The notes under the pieces: generated by a model | What the model saw: the letters and a program-made list of their open reading frames with translations, nothing else | The model's database searches: none | Told to the model about the DNA's origin: nothing | Program-made: the position numbers and the translations under genes | From: an uncultured Dorea sp. | GTDB lineage: Bacteria; Bacillota; Clostridia; Lachnospirales; Lachnospiraceae | Assembly (NCBI GenBank): GCA_910586965.1 | Contig: CAJUMF010000006.1 | Span: 78,006 to 142,005 of the forward strand | Reading direction: 5' to 3' | Length of the DNA: 64,000 nt | In this document: positions 34,006-42,852 of the stretch, one piece after another | Position numbering within the stretch: position 1 is the first letter of the stretch | Layout: each line of letters begins with the position of its first letter

Positions 34006-35828
34006 TATTTATTGCTCCTTTTTCTTATTTTCGGGTCGAGGATTTTCTTTCTTATCCGAAGTGTCTTCGGAGTCACCTCTAAGAGCTCGTCCGTGTCGAT
34101 GAAGTCCAGAGCCTCCTCGAGGCTTAAGATTTTCGGCGCGGTCAGGCGCAGGGCATCGTCGGCTCCGGAGGAGCGGGTGTTAGTGAGGTGCTTGGTCTTG
34201 CAGACATTTACCTCGATGTCGTCCGTCTTCGCATTTTCCCCGATGACCATGCCGGAGTATACTTTTTCCCCGGCGCCAAGGAAGAGCACGCCCCGCTCCT
34301 GAGCCTGGAACAGGCCGTAGGTGACTGTTTCCCCGGTCTCGAAGGCGATGAGGGAGCCCTGTTTCCGGTACTGGATATCGCCCTTATAGGGGGCGTAGCC
34401 GTCGAAGGAGGTGTTCATGATGCCGTTCCCCTTTGTGTCGGTCAAGAATTCACCCCGGTAGCCGATGAGCCCGCGGGAAGGGATGGAAAATTCAAGCCTT
34501 GTGTAGCCGCCGCTTGCCGTTCCCATGTTACGCAGCTCGCCTTTCCTCTGGCTCAGCTTTTCGATGACGGTTCCGGTAAATTCTTCCGGCACATCCACAT
34601 ATGCCGTCTCCATAGGCTCTAAAAGCTTGCCGCCCTCATCCTTTTTGTAGAGCACCTCTGCCTTGCTCACTGCAAATTCATAGCCCTCCCGGCGCATGTT
34701 CTCGATGAGGACGGAAAGGTGCAGTTCTCCACGGCCGGATACTTTAAAGCTGTCAGTATTGTCGGATTCTTCCACCCGCAGGCTTACGTCCGTGTTAAGC
34801 TCACGGAACAGCCGGTCTCTTAGATGGCGGGAGGTGACGTATTTTCCTTCCTGTCCGGCAAAGGGGCTGTCGTTGACGATAAACTGCATGGCGATGGTCG
34901 GCTCGGAGATTTTCTGGAAAGGAATGGCATGGGGATTTTCCGGGCTGCAGATGGTGTCTCCGATGGAAATGTCGGCGATGCCGGAGATTGCCACGATGGA
35001 GCCGATGCCCGCCTCCTTTACTTCTACCTTGTTTAGCCCGTCAAATTCATAGAGCTTGCTGATGCGTACCTTTTCCTGGCGGGACGGGTCATGCTCATTT
35101 ACTACAACCGCGTCCATCCCCACTCTGATGGAGCCGTTGTCGACCTTTCCCACACCGATGCGGCCGACGTACTCGTTGTAGTCGATGGTACTGATAAGGA
35201 CCTGGGTGTCGGCGTCCGGGTCGCCTTCCGGAGCCGGGATATAGTCAAGGATTGTCTCAAAGAGAGGTTTCATGTCGCGCTCCTCGTCCGTTAAGTCAAG
35301 GACGGCAACCCCTGCCTTTGCGGAGGCGTACACAAAGGGGCAGTCTAACTGCTCGTCAGATGCGTCTAAGTCCATGAAGAGCTCTAATACTTCGTCTATG
35401 ACTTCGTCCGGCCTTGCCTCCGGGCGGTCGATCTTATTGATGCAGACGATGACCGGAAGGCTTAATTCCAATGCTTTTCTTAAGACGAATTTTGTCTGGG
35501 GCATGGCTCCTTCGAAAGCGTCTACCACGAGGATGACGCCGTTCACCATCTTAAGGACGCGCTCTACCTCGCCGCCGAAATCTGCGTGGCCGGGCGTGTC
35601 TACAATGTTGATTTTTGTTCCTTTATAGTAGACGGCGGTGTTTTTGGAGAGGATGGTGATGCCGCGCTCCCTCTCGATATCGTTGGAGTCCATGACGCGC
35701 TCGGCAACCTCCTGGTTCTCGCGGAACACGCCGCTCTGCTTTAACAGCTCGTCCACGAGAGTCGTCTTGCCGTGGTCTACATGGGCAATGATTGCAATGT
35801 TACGGATATCTTCGCGTTTTGTTTTCAT
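34005..35828 (-). CDS. typA: Translational GTPase TypA/BipA
   Basis: This 607-aa ribosome-associated GTPase has G1 IAHVDHGKTTLVDEL, G2 region RERGITILSKNTA, G3 VDTPGHADFGGEVERVL, G4 CINKIDRP, then beta-barrel and EF-G-like domains. The TypA-specific C-terminal part reads GLIGYRGEFLTDTKGNGIMN. It acts in 50S assembly and stress adaptation. It is the first gene of a minus-strand run with the PAP2 and PsiE-like genes; a promoter is visible upstream at 35851-35880. Its codon use is richer in GC than that of its neighbours, as for highly expressed genes here. Confidence 0.97.
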   Translation of the reverse strand: MKTKREDIRNIAIIAHVDHGKTTLVDELLKQSGVFRENQEVAERVMDSNDIERERGITILSKNTAVYYKGTKINIVDTPGHADFGGEVERVLKMVNGVILVVDAFEGAMPQTKFVLRKALELSLPVIVCINKIDRPEARPDEVIDEVLELFMDLDASDEQLDCPFVYASAKAGVAVLDLTDEERDMKPLFETILDYIPAPEGDPDADTQVLISTIDYNEYVGRIGVGKVDNGSIRVGMDAVVVNEHDPSRQEKVRISKLYEFDGLNKVEVKEAGIGSIVAISGIADISIGDTICSPENPHAIPFQKISEPTIAMQFIVNDSPFAGQEGKYVTSRHLRDRLFRELNTDVSLRVEESDNTDSFKVSGRGELHLSVLIENMRREGYEFAVSKAEVLYKKDEGGKLLEPMETAYVDVPEEFTGTVIEKLSQRKGELRNMGTASGGYTRLEFSIPSRGLIGYRGEFLTDTKGNGIMNTSFDGYAPYKGDIQYRKQGSLIAFETGETVTYGLFQAQERGVLFLGAGEKVYSGMVIGENAKTDDIEVNVCKTKHLTNTRSSGADDALRLTAPKILSLEEALDFIDTDELLEVTPKTLRIRKKILDPKIRKRSNK

Positions 35829-35850
35829 ATGGGTTCCACCTTTATCTTCT

Positions 35851-35880
35851 AATTTATATGCAAATCAATATTACAACCTC
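35851..35880 (-). promoter_or_regulatory. Promoter for typA
   Basis: On the minus strand TTGAGG (complement of 35875-35880) and TATAAA (complement of 35851-35856) are 18 bp apart, 23 bp before the typA start. Confidence 0.55.
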
Positions 35881-35943
35881 AATAGTTTATCACATTTTCC
35901 GAAATTTACAAGTGGCAGTTGCACTTTAAAAGCAGAACACATC

Positions 35944-35972
35944 TTGAAAAAGGCAGATGCATATGATAGTAT
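35944..35972 (+). promoter_or_regulatory. Promoter for the Cys/His-repeat protein
   Basis: TTGAAA (35944-35949) and TAGTAT (35967-35972) are 17 bp apart, 66 bp before the start. The -10 matches consensus at four of six positions. Confidence 0.4.
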
Positions 35973-36038
35973 AACCGTAAAAGCAAGAAAGAGCAGAGTA
36001 ATCTACAAGATTTACGGGACAGAAAGAGGAGGCATTTT

Positions 36039-36635
36039 ATGAACATTAAAAAACCGATTTTGATTTTGGCAGCGGCTTTTCTTGTATTGCAGACCCCCAT
36101 TACTGTTGCAGCACATGGACATGGGCACGGCGGGCATCATGGGGGCGGCTGTTATGGTGCGGGAAGGTCTTATGGATCTTGCAGTGTATCCGGCTGTAAT
36201 GCTGCGGGAGAGCACCAGCATGGCAGAAGGAGATATGACGGGCATCACGGGAACTGCGTGACGTACAGGCAGTGTACAGTGTCGGGCTGCAGAAAAACAA
36301 AAGGACACAGACATGACGGGGAATATTATTATGGTCACTCTGGCAGAAGGACATACAGACAGTGCAAGGTGTCAGGCTGTGAGAAGGCGAAGGGACATAG
36401 ACACAGCGGGAAATATTATTACGGACATTCCCACAACTGTATCACGTATAGCCAGTGTACAGTACCGGACTGTAAAAAGGTAAAGAAGCACAAACATGAT
36501 GGATGTTATTATTATGGACATTCGGATGGCGATACCGTATATTACCAGTGTACGGTGCCAGGGTGTAAAAAGACAAAATTACATAAGCATAACGGCGAGC
36601 GTTACTATGGACACTCTACAATGAAGAATTATTGA
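36039..36635 (+). CDS. Secreted Cys/His-repeat protein, probable metal binder
   Basis: This 198-aa exported protein has a signal peptide ending near VAA (residue 25), a His/Gly-rich start (HGHGHGGHHGGG) and five tandem repeats of 30-31 residues. The repeat consensus is CxVxxCxxxxxHxHxGxYYYGH. Examples are QCTVSGCRKTKGHRHDGEYY and QCTVPDCKKVKKHKHDGCYY. Each unit offers two Cys and three His, a zinc-knuckle-like set repeated five times. The first unit is the most diverged. No known domain name is certain. It could bind zinc, copper or nickel at the cell surface, or form disulfide-linked structure. AGAGGAGGC precedes the ATG. Confidence 0.75.
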   Translation: MNIKKPILILAAAFLVLQTPITVAAHGHGHGGHHGGGCYGAGRSYGSCSVSGCNAAGEHQHGRRRYDGHHGNCVTYRQCTVSGCRKTKGHRHDGEYYYGHSGRRTYRQCKVSGCEKAKGHRHSGKYYYGHSHNCITYSQCTVPDCKKVKKHKHDGCYYYGHSDGDTVYYQCTVPGCKKTKLHKHNGERYYGHSTMKNY

Positions 36636-36769
36636 TCAAGCGAATATGCCGGTATTTTCATAGAAAGCTTTTGACAGAAAGCGGATTGTGAATATGCCGG
36701 CTGTTTTTATGCCTGTATATGTGTTGAAAGTGGCGAAAAATGCCGTCGAACCGTGTCCTGCGATTGTTG

Positions 36770-36791
36770 GATAAATTAGTTCTAATTTATC
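36770..36791. promoter_or_regulatory. 10-bp inverted repeat upstream of the OB-fold gene
   Basis: GATAAATTAG (36770-36779), two bases, then its exact reverse complement (36782-36791), followed by GTTTTTG. The short gap favours an operator bound by a dimeric repressor; a weak terminator is the other reading. It lies 57 bp before the start at 36849. The rest of the 36636-36848 gap shows two copies of GAATATGCCGG and nothing else clear. Confidence 0.45.
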
Positions 36792-36848
36792 GTTTTTGTT
36801 CATAAATTATAGGGATGGAAAAATACGATTGGAGAAGGGAGAAAATTT

Positions 36849-37478
36849 ATGTCAGATAAGATTATTGAAAACAATCAGGTAACCATTATGGGGGAAATTG
36901 TTTCAACATTTGCATTCAGCCATGAAGTGTTTGGAGAGGGATTTTATATGGTGGATGTGAGTGTGAGGAGACTCAGCAATTCTGTGGACACGATTCCGGT
37001 CATGATATCCGAAAGGCTGATCGATGTGGAACAGGACTACAGAGGGGAGTTTCTGATGGTAAGCGGTCAGTTCCGTTCTTATAACCGACACGATGAACAA
37101 AAGAACAGGCTGGTATTATCTGTATTCGCAAGAGAAGTGTCATTTATTGAGGAGGAACTGGATGGTGCCAAGACAAATAATATTCTGCTGGACGGATACA
37201 TATGCAAGCTGCCGATTTATCGTAAGACACCTCTTGGGAGGGAGATTGCGGACCTGTTATTGGCGGTGAACCGCCCCTACGGAAAGTCAGATTATATCCC
37301 ATGTATCTGCTGGGGAAGGAATGCCAGATTTGCTTCTGCTTTTGAAGTGGGAGAGCACGTGCAGGTCTTGGGGCGTATCCAGAGCAGGGAATATGTAAAG
37401 AAACTTTCTGAGACGGAGACTGAGAAACGTACGGCTTACGAAGTGTCTGTCAGTAAGCTGGAATGTCTCGACGAATAA
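36849..37478 (+). CDS. Double OB-fold single-stranded-DNA-binding-like protein
   Basis: This 209-aa protein has two Ssb/PriB-like OB folds in tandem. The first is NQVTIMGEIVSTFAFSHEVF followed by FYMVDVSVRRLSN and FLMVSGQFRSYNR. The second is NILLDGYICKLPIYRKTPLG followed by IADLLLAVNRPYGKSDYIPC, CWGRNARFAS and VQVLGRIQSREY. The acidic C-terminal tail of true SSB is absent. Such proteins are common in Clostridia and are annotated as single-stranded DNA-binding; whether it acts in replication or repair is unclear. GGAGAAGGGAG serves as ribosome site. Confidence 0.82.
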   Translation: MSDKIIENNQVTIMGEIVSTFAFSHEVFGEGFYMVDVSVRRLSNSVDTIPVMISERLIDVEQDYRGEFLMVSGQFRSYNRHDEQKNRLVLSVFAREVSFIEEELDGAKTNNILLDGYICKLPIYRKTPLGREIADLLLAVNRPYGKSDYIPCICWGRNARFASAFEVGEHVQVLGRIQSREYVKKLSETETEKRTAYEVSVSKLECLDE

Positions 37479-37513
37479 GCTTTATAAAGCTTAAATAAAC
37501 TTGGATGACTTCA

Positions 37514-37542
37514 TTGACATCATGTTTGAATGATGATAGAAT
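37514..37542 (+). promoter_or_regulatory. Promoter for dapA
   Basis: TTGACA (37514-37519) and TAGAAT (37537-37542) are 17 bp apart, a near-consensus promoter 50 bp before dapA. No lysine riboswitch fits in the 110-bp gap. Confidence 0.78.
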
Positions 37543-37591
37543 TTCTGTATGTTAGATATGAATTTACCTATATAAAATCAGGAGGAGCATG

Positions 37592-38482
37592 ATGGCGATT
37601 TTTACAGGAGCCGGGGTGGCTATTGTCACACCATTTAATAAGGATGAAAGTATTAATTATGATAGACTGGATGAGCTGATTGATTATCACTGCAATCATG
37701 GTACAGACAGTATCATTATCTGCGGAACTACAGGGGAATCTGCAACTTTGACGGAAGAAGAGCATCTTGAATGTGTCAAATTTACGATCGACAGAGTGAA
37801 AGGCAGGCTTCCGGTCGTTGCAGGGACAGGTTCGAACTGTACCAGGACAGCGATTGAGATGTCCAGAGAAGCAGCGGATTATGGTGCAGACGGACTTCTT
37901 CTTGTGACACCTTACTATAATAAAGCGACACAGAGTGGTTTGATCGCACATTATACAGCAGTCGCAAGAGAGGCGAAGGCACCGATCATCATGTACAGTG
38001 TTGCAAGCAGAACCGGGTGCAATATTGAGCCGGCCACAGTTGCAGAGCTTGTAAAAAGTGTTGACAATATTGTAGGAGTAAAGGAAGCTTCGGGAAATAT
38101 TTCTCAGGTAGCAAAGATTATGGAGCTTACCGATGGCAATGTAGATCTGTATTCGGGCAATGACGATCAGATCGTACCTCTTCTTTCTCTGGGGGCTAAA
38201 GGTGTGATATCTGTATTGTCGAATGTAGCTCCGAAAGAGACGCATGATATATGTGAAAAGTTCTTTCAGGGTGATGTTGCGGGGAGCCGTGAATTGCAGA
38301 TTCGTGCGCTGCCTCTTATTGAACAGCTTTTCTGCGAGGTGAATCCGATTCCGGTTAAGCGTGCGGTGACACTTATGGGGATGGATTGCGGTCCGCTCCG
38401 TATGCCGCTGACGCAGATTACGGCGGAGCATGAGAAGACACTTGTAAAAGCGATGAAAGATTTTGGAGTTCCGCTGGTGTAA
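37592..38482 (+). CDS. dapA: 4-hydroxy-tetrahydrodipicolinate synthase
   Basis: This enzyme condenses pyruvate with aspartate semialdehyde, the first committed step to lysine and diaminopimelate. Motifs seen are GAGVAIVTPF, IICGTTGESATL, MYSVASRTGCN (catalytic Tyr) and VGVKEASGNISQ (Schiff-base Lys). The length of 296 aa is typical. Two ATGs are adjacent (37589 and 37592); the second has better spacing to GGAGG at 37581. dapB follows after a hairpin. It is cytoplasmic and usually a tetramer. Confidence 0.96.
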   Translation: MAIFTGAGVAIVTPFNKDESINYDRLDELIDYHCNHGTDSIIICGTTGESATLTEEEHLECVKFTIDRVKGRLPVVAGTGSNCTRTAIEMSREAADYGADGLLLVTPYYNKATQSGLIAHYTAVAREAKAPIIMYSVASRTGCNIEPATVAELVKSVDNIVGVKEASGNISQVAKIMELTDGNVDLYSGNDDQIVPLLSLGAKGVISVLSNVAPKETHDICEKFFQGDVAGSRELQIRALPLIEQLFCEVNPIPVKRAVTLMGMDCGPLRMPLTQITAEHEKTLVKAMKDFGVPLV

Positions 38483-38496
38483 AGAGGTGAAGTATG

Positions 38497-38545
38497 AGAA
38501 GGATATCATTGCCTGTAAACATGGGCTGAATGATATCCTTCTATT
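38497..38545 (+). terminator. 14-bp hairpin between dapA and dapB
   Basis: The arms 38497-38510 and 38529-38542 (AGAAGGATATCATT and complement) are perfect, with an 18-nt loop and a short ATTTT tail. It may terminate or attenuate the dapA message, or protect its 3' end. The weak T-run suggests partial read-through. Confidence 0.6.
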
Positions 38546-38605
38546 TTGCCAAAGAACAGCTTATTGAATGATGTAATGAAATCGTAAACAAAGGAGGATA
38601 CAATT

Positions 38606-39364
38606 ATGGTACGTGCGATCATGCATGGATGCAATGGAAGAATGGGACGGGTAATTACCGGGCTGATCAAGGAGGATGCAGCTATTGAGATAGTGGCAGG
38701 GGTAGACAGCTATACAGAGGTTGCCAATGACTATCCGGTATTTGAAAGTATCGGAGCATGTGATGTAAAAGCTGACGTGGTTATTGATTTTTCAAATGCA
38801 GGAGCAATAGACGGATTGCTCGACTATTGTGCGGCTAATAAACTCCCAGTGGTGCTCTGTTCTACAGGGCTGTCAGAAGCCCAGCTTGAAAAAGTAGAAG
38901 AAAGTGCAAAAGAAACGGCGGTACTTAAATCGGCAAACATGTCCATGGGAATCAATCTGCTTATGGAGCTTCTGAAGAATGCCGCTAAAGTATTGTCTCC
39001 TGCGGGATATGATATTGAGATAGTGGAGAAACATCACAACCAGAAGTTGGATGCGCCGAGCGGAACCGCAATCGCGCTGGCAGATTCAATCAATGAGGCG
39101 ATGGGGAACTCGTTTGAATACACTTATGACAGGAGCAGGGAACGAAAGAAACGCGAAACAAAAGAAATCGGCATATCGGCAGTGCGCGGCGGCACCATTG
39201 TAGGGGAGCACGAAGTGCTGTTTGCAGGAGTGGATGAAGTGATTGAATTCAAGCATACTGCCTACTCCAGGAGCGTATTTGGCAAAGGAGCCATAGAAGC
39301 AGCCAAATACCTGGCAGGAAAACCCGCCGGCCGCTACGACATGTCCGATGTCATCCGGTTTTAA
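38606..39364 (+). CDS. dapB: 4-hydroxy-tetrahydrodipicolinate reductase
   Basis: This NAD(P)H-dependent enzyme acts on the dapA product. The nucleotide loop is HGCNGRMGRVI, and the active-site region is IVEKHHNQKLDAPSGTA with the catalytic His pair and Lys. Later come ISAVRGGTIVGEHEVLF and HTAYSRSVFGKGA, which shape the dimer and substrate site. The 252-aa length is normal for firmicutes. AGGAGG lies 9 nt before ATG 38606. It is probably expressed by read-through from dapA plus any local promoter. Confidence 0.96.
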   Translation: MVRAIMHGCNGRMGRVITGLIKEDAAIEIVAGVDSYTEVANDYPVFESIGACDVKADVVIDFSNAGAIDGLLDYCAANKLPVVLCSTGLSEAQLEKVEESAKETAVLKSANMSMGINLLMELLKNAAKVLSPAGYDIEIVEKHHNQKLDAPSGTAIALADSINEAMGNSFEYTYDRSRERKKRETKEIGISAVRGGTIVGEHEVLFAGVDEVIEFKHTAYSRSVFGKGAIEAAKYLAGKPAGRYDMSDVIRF

Positions 39365-39453
39365 AATGTATGTCAGGAGCGGAGCCCCCGGCGCAGCCTA
39401 GACCGCCAATTTAGGGGCAGCCACAATCTACACAAATTGGGAGGAAAAACCTT

Positions 39454-41406
39454 ATGAGAGATTTAGAAGCACGTTATTTGGAAAGGCTGTCGGAGCTTTA
39501 CCCGACGATAGCCAGAGCGTCCACAGAGATCATCAATCTGCAGTCTATCTTAAATCTTCCGAAGGGGACGGAGCATTTTCTTACGGATATTCATGGAGAA
39601 TATGAAGCATTTTCTCATGTGCTTAAAAACGGTTCCGGTGCGGTGCGCCGGAAGATTGATGAGGTGTTTGGCAATACGTTGACGAATAAAGATAAACAGA
39701 CATTGGCTACATTGATTTATTATCCCAAGGAAAAGATGGCCCGGATCAAGAAGACAGAAGAGAATATGGAGGACTGGTATAAGATTACTCTCTATCGCTT
39801 GATCGAGGTGTGCAAATGCACGGCCAGTAAGTATACTCGCTCTAAAGTGCGAAAAGCTCTGCCTCCGGAATTTGCTTATGTGATCGAAGAATTGATCACA
39901 GAGAAAGCAGAGGTTTCGGATAAGGAATCTTATTATAATTCTATTATAAGTACGATTATTGAGATCAGCCGGGCGGAAGAGTTTATTATCGCCCTCAGCG
40001 AGCTTGTCCAGAGATTGACGGTGGATCATTTGCATATTGTTGGAGATATCTATGACAGAGGGCCGGGCCCCCATATAATTATGGACATGTTAAAAAAGCA
40101 TCATTCGGTTGATATCCAATGGGGCAATCACGATGTGCTGTGGATGGGAGCAGCAGTGGGACAAAGAGGATGTATCGCCAATGTTATACGTATCTGTGCC
40201 AGGTATGGGAATCTTGACATTTTAGAGGATGGGTATGGGATCAATCTGCTTCCGCTTGCCTCTTTTTCTATGAATACGTACAGAGAAGACCCTTGTGAAT
40301 GTTTCCAGCTAAAGGGGAAGCCGGACTATGGGGACAGAGAGATGCTTCTTGATATCAAGATGCATAAGGCAATGTCAGTGATACAGTTTAAGGTAGAAGG
40401 ACAGATCATCCGGGCGAATCCGGATTTTCATATGGAGAACAGGAATCTGCTCCATCACATTGATTTTAAACAGGGGACCATAGAGATTGAGGGGAAAGTC
40501 TATAAGCTCAAGGATACGAATTTTCCCACAGTGGATCCGGCGGATCCGTATGCGCTTACGGCGGAAGAAGAGGATATCATGCAGCGTCTGGAAAAGGCTT
40601 TTATCAATTGCAGCAGACTTCAGAAGCATATGCGCTTTCTCTTGAACAAAGGAGCCCTATACAAAGTACATAATGGGAATCTTCTGTATCATGGGTGTGT
40701 GCCGCTTAACGAAGACGGCAGCTTTAAAAAAGTAAAGCTGTATGGAAAAATATATAAAGGCCGGGCATTATATGAAGTGCTGGAAGGTTATGTGAGGAAA
40801 GGCTTTTACGCGTTGGATGAAAAGGAACGCGAAAGGGGCAGGGATATGATGTGGTATATCTGGCTTAACGAGAGCTCTCCGCTGTTTGGCAAAGACAAGA
40901 TGGCGACTTTTGAACGGTATTTCCTGGCTGAGAAAGAGCTGCACAAAGAAAAGAAAAATCCATATTATGAGCTGCTGGAGGATGAGGATGTTGTAAATAA
41001 TATTATGAGAGAATTTGGTCTGGATCCGTCGCAGTCCCATATTATCAACGGACATGTCCCGGTTAAGACAAAGAATGGTGAAAGCCCGGTAAAATGCGGC
41101 GGAAAAGTTCTGGTCATTGACGGGGGCTTTTCGAGGGCTTATCAAAAAGAGACGGGAATTGCGGGATATACGCTGATATATAATTCTCATGGCATGATCC
41201 TCGCAGCTCATGATCCGTTTGAATCTACAGAGGCGGCGATTGAAAAGGAGAATGATATCCATGCGAAAAGTGCCATTGTGAAGCGTCTGACAGATCGCAA
41301 GCTGGTGGGCGATACAGATATCGGCAGAGATCTGAAAGAGCAGATTAAGGATTTAGAGGAACTTCTTGTGTCTTATCGCGATGGACAAATTGCGGAAAAG
41401 ATGTAA
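39454..41406 (+). CDS. fbp: Fructose-1,6-bisphosphatase, class III
   Basis: This 650-aa metallophosphatase is the firmicute class III type, needed for gluconeogenesis. Metal-binding motifs of the calcineurin-like fold are FLTDIHGEYEAFSHVLKNG, VGDIYDRGPGPHIIMD, WGNHDVLWMGAA and later INGHVPVK. DGGFSRAYQKETGIAGYT near the end is characteristic of the class. ATG 39454 has GGGAGG 10 nt upstream. It is unrelated in fold to class I and II enzymes. It stands alone between dapB and a lipoprotein gene. Confidence 0.97.
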   Translation: MRDLEARYLERLSELYPTIARASTEIINLQSILNLPKGTEHFLTDIHGEYEAFSHVLKNGSGAVRRKIDEVFGNTLTNKDKQTLATLIYYPKEKMARIKKTEENMEDWYKITLYRLIEVCKCTASKYTRSKVRKALPPEFAYVIEELITEKAEVSDKESYYNSIISTIIEISRAEEFIIALSELVQRLTVDHLHIVGDIYDRGPGPHIIMDMLKKHHSVDIQWGNHDVLWMGAAVGQRGCIANVIRICARYGNLDILEDGYGINLLPLASFSMNTYREDPCECFQLKGKPDYGDREMLLDIKMHKAMSVIQFKVEGQIIRANPDFHMENRNLLHHIDFKQGTIEIEGKVYKLKDTNFPTVDPADPYALTAEEEDIMQRLEKAFINCSRLQKHMRFLLNKGALYKVHNGNLLYHGCVPLNEDGSFKKVKLYGKIYKGRALYEVLEGYVRKGFYALDEKERERGRDMMWYIWLNESSPLFGKDKMATFERYFLAEKELHKEKKNPYYELLEDEDVVNNIMREFGLDPSQSHIINGHVPVKTKNGESPVKCGGKVLVIDGGFSRAYQKETGIAGYTLIYNSHGMILAAHDPFESTEAAIEKENDIHAKSAIVKRLTDRKLVGDTDIGRDLKEQIKDLEELLVSYRDGQIAEKM

Positions 41407-41518
41407 CTGTAAAAAACTCCCAATCATGGAAGAGTATATATTTTTTATTTTTGTAAATATTACTGGTAACAAGTATTACTTGATAAATAGATAAATATAC
41501 ATGAAAGGGAGAGTAACT

Positions 41519-41854
41519 ATGAAGCAGTTAAAGAGAGTATTTCTTGCACTTCTCTGTGTAGGAACGATCATGGGTATGACAGCATGTGGAAGCAATAACA
41601 ATGCAGACGACAATGGAGCGACACAGGATGGCACGGCCAATGGAACAGCGGATGATGCCGGGAATACAGACGGTGCCGGCAATGCAAATGGCACGAATGA
41701 TGCAACGAATGGAAATGATAACAAAAGCGGCGACGGAGTTATGGATGAGATCGGCGATGATGTAAAAGACGGCGCGGATGAGATCGGTGACGATGTGAAA
41801 GACAGCATGGACAACAACAATAATGACCGTGATGTAAACGACGCAAATCGGTAA
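41519..41854 (+). CDS. Small Asn/Asp/Gly-rich lipoprotein
   Basis: This 111-aa lipoprotein has lipobox MTAC with Cys23. The rest is low-complexity and hydrophilic (Asn, Asp, Gly, Ala, Thr), including two near-repeats of MDEIGDDVKDGADEIGDDVK. It resembles YtxH-like or spacer-type lipoproteins; no enzyme domain is present. ATG 41519 follows AAAGGGAG. A possible weak promoter lies at 41451-41479. A terminator follows at 41861. Confidence 0.8.
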   Translation: MKQLKRVFLALLCVGTIMGMTACGSNNNADDNGATQDGTANGTADDAGNTDGAGNANGTNDATNGNDNKSGDGVMDEIGDDVKDGADEIGDDVKDSMDNNNNDRDVNDANR

Positions 41855-41860
41855 CATGGA

Positions 41861-41902
41861 AAAAGACAGGGTGGATCACTTTGATATTGCCTTGTCTTTT
41901 TT
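41861..41902 (+). terminator. Intrinsic terminator after the small lipoprotein gene
   Basis: An 11-bp stem (41861-41871 with 41890-41900, one G-T pair) is followed by TT and a T-rich end. It separates the lipoprotein gene from hisA. Confidence 0.75.
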
Positions 41903-41983
41903 GCAGTTCCTGGTAAAATATGATATACTCGTATGGTCTGACGAGTTGCGAAGACAATCATTTTGGTTTTGGAGGATGCGTTT

Positions 41984-42754
41984 ATGAGATTCAGGCCATG
42001 TATAGATATCCATAATGGAAAAGTAAAGCAGATTGTAGGAGGCAGTCTTAAGGATAGCGGGAATCAGGTGAGGGAAAATTTTTCGTCTGTACATAGTGCG
42101 GATTATTACGCAGAGATGTATAAGAAGAGTGGACTTTGGGGAGGACATGTGATATTGCTGAATCCTCCGCAGTCAGAGTATTATGAAGATACACGGCGGC
42201 AGGCGGAAAGAGCGCTCCGTGCTTATCCTGGCGGACTGCAGGCGGGGGGCGGTATCCGTGCGGATAATGCGGAATATTTTCTTGACGCGGGGGCGAGCCA
42301 TGTTATTGTAACTTCCTATGTGTTTCAAGACGGCCAGATTCGGTGGGAGAATCTGGAGCTTTTGCAAAAGGCTGTAGGAAAAGAACATATTGTTGTTGAT
42401 TTAAGCTGTAGGAAAAGAGAGGGAGCATATCATATTGTGACAGATCGCTGGCAAAAGTTTACGGATGAGAAACTTTCTGTGAGGATCCTTGAGGATATTG
42501 CGGCGTATTGTGACGAGTTCCTTGTCCATGGAGTGGATGTGGAAGGGCGTTCTTGCGGTGTGGATGAGGGCCTGGCGGAGCTTCTTGGCAGTTATGAGGG
42601 GATTCCGATCACCTATGCCGGAGGAATCGGGAGTCTTGAGGATTTGGAAAGGTTTGGAATGATAACAGGAAGAAAGATTGATTTTACCATAGGAAGTGCT
42701 CTTGATATTTTTGGTGGAAAACTTCCCTTTGATGTGGTAAAATGCTATGAATAG
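41984..42754 (+). CDS. hisA: Stand-alone HisA, eukaryote-type ProFAR isomerase
   Basis: This is phosphoribosylformimino-5-aminoimidazole carboxamide ribotide isomerase of histidine synthesis, 256 aa. It has the features of the plant/fungal clade (HisA_euk): FRPCIDIHNGKVKQIVGGSL, HVILLNPP, AYPGGLQAGGGIRADNAEYF, VVDLSCRK, FLVHGVDVEGRSCGVDE and PITYAGGIGSLEDLE. The duplicated TIM half-barrel with catalytic Asp in CIDIHNG is intact. ATG 41984 is behind GGAGGATG; the open frame seven codons upstream is not used. No other his gene is near, so it is an orphan location. Confidence 0.9.
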   Translation: MRFRPCIDIHNGKVKQIVGGSLKDSGNQVRENFSSVHSADYYAEMYKKSGLWGGHVILLNPPQSEYYEDTRRQAERALRAYPGGLQAGGGIRADNAEYFLDAGASHVIVTSYVFQDGQIRWENLELLQKAVGKEHIVVDLSCRKREGAYHIVTDRWQKFTDEKLSVRILEDIAAYCDEFLVHGVDVEGRSCGVDEGLAELLGSYEGIPITYAGGIGSLEDLERFGMITGRKIDFTIGSALDIFGGKLPFDVVKCYE

Positions 42755-42784
42755 TAACATTTATGTGAACACTTTGTAAATTGG

Positions 42785-42813
42785 TTGAATTGCTGTGGGT
42801 ATAGTGTTAGAAT
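42785..42813 (+). promoter_or_regulatory. Promoter for secA
   Basis: TTGAAT (42785-42790) and TAGAAT (42808-42813) are 17 bp apart, 40 bp before the secA start. A TATAGT lies in the spacer but with poor spacing. Confidence 0.6.
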
Positions 42814-42852
42814 GTAGGTTAGCAAATTTTACGGACAAGGAGTTTTTTCGAT

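Noticed and set aside
37568..38509. Minus-strand open frame of 313 codons
   Set aside because: It is antisense to dapA and spans its whole length; dapA has all catalytic motifs and a good promoter.
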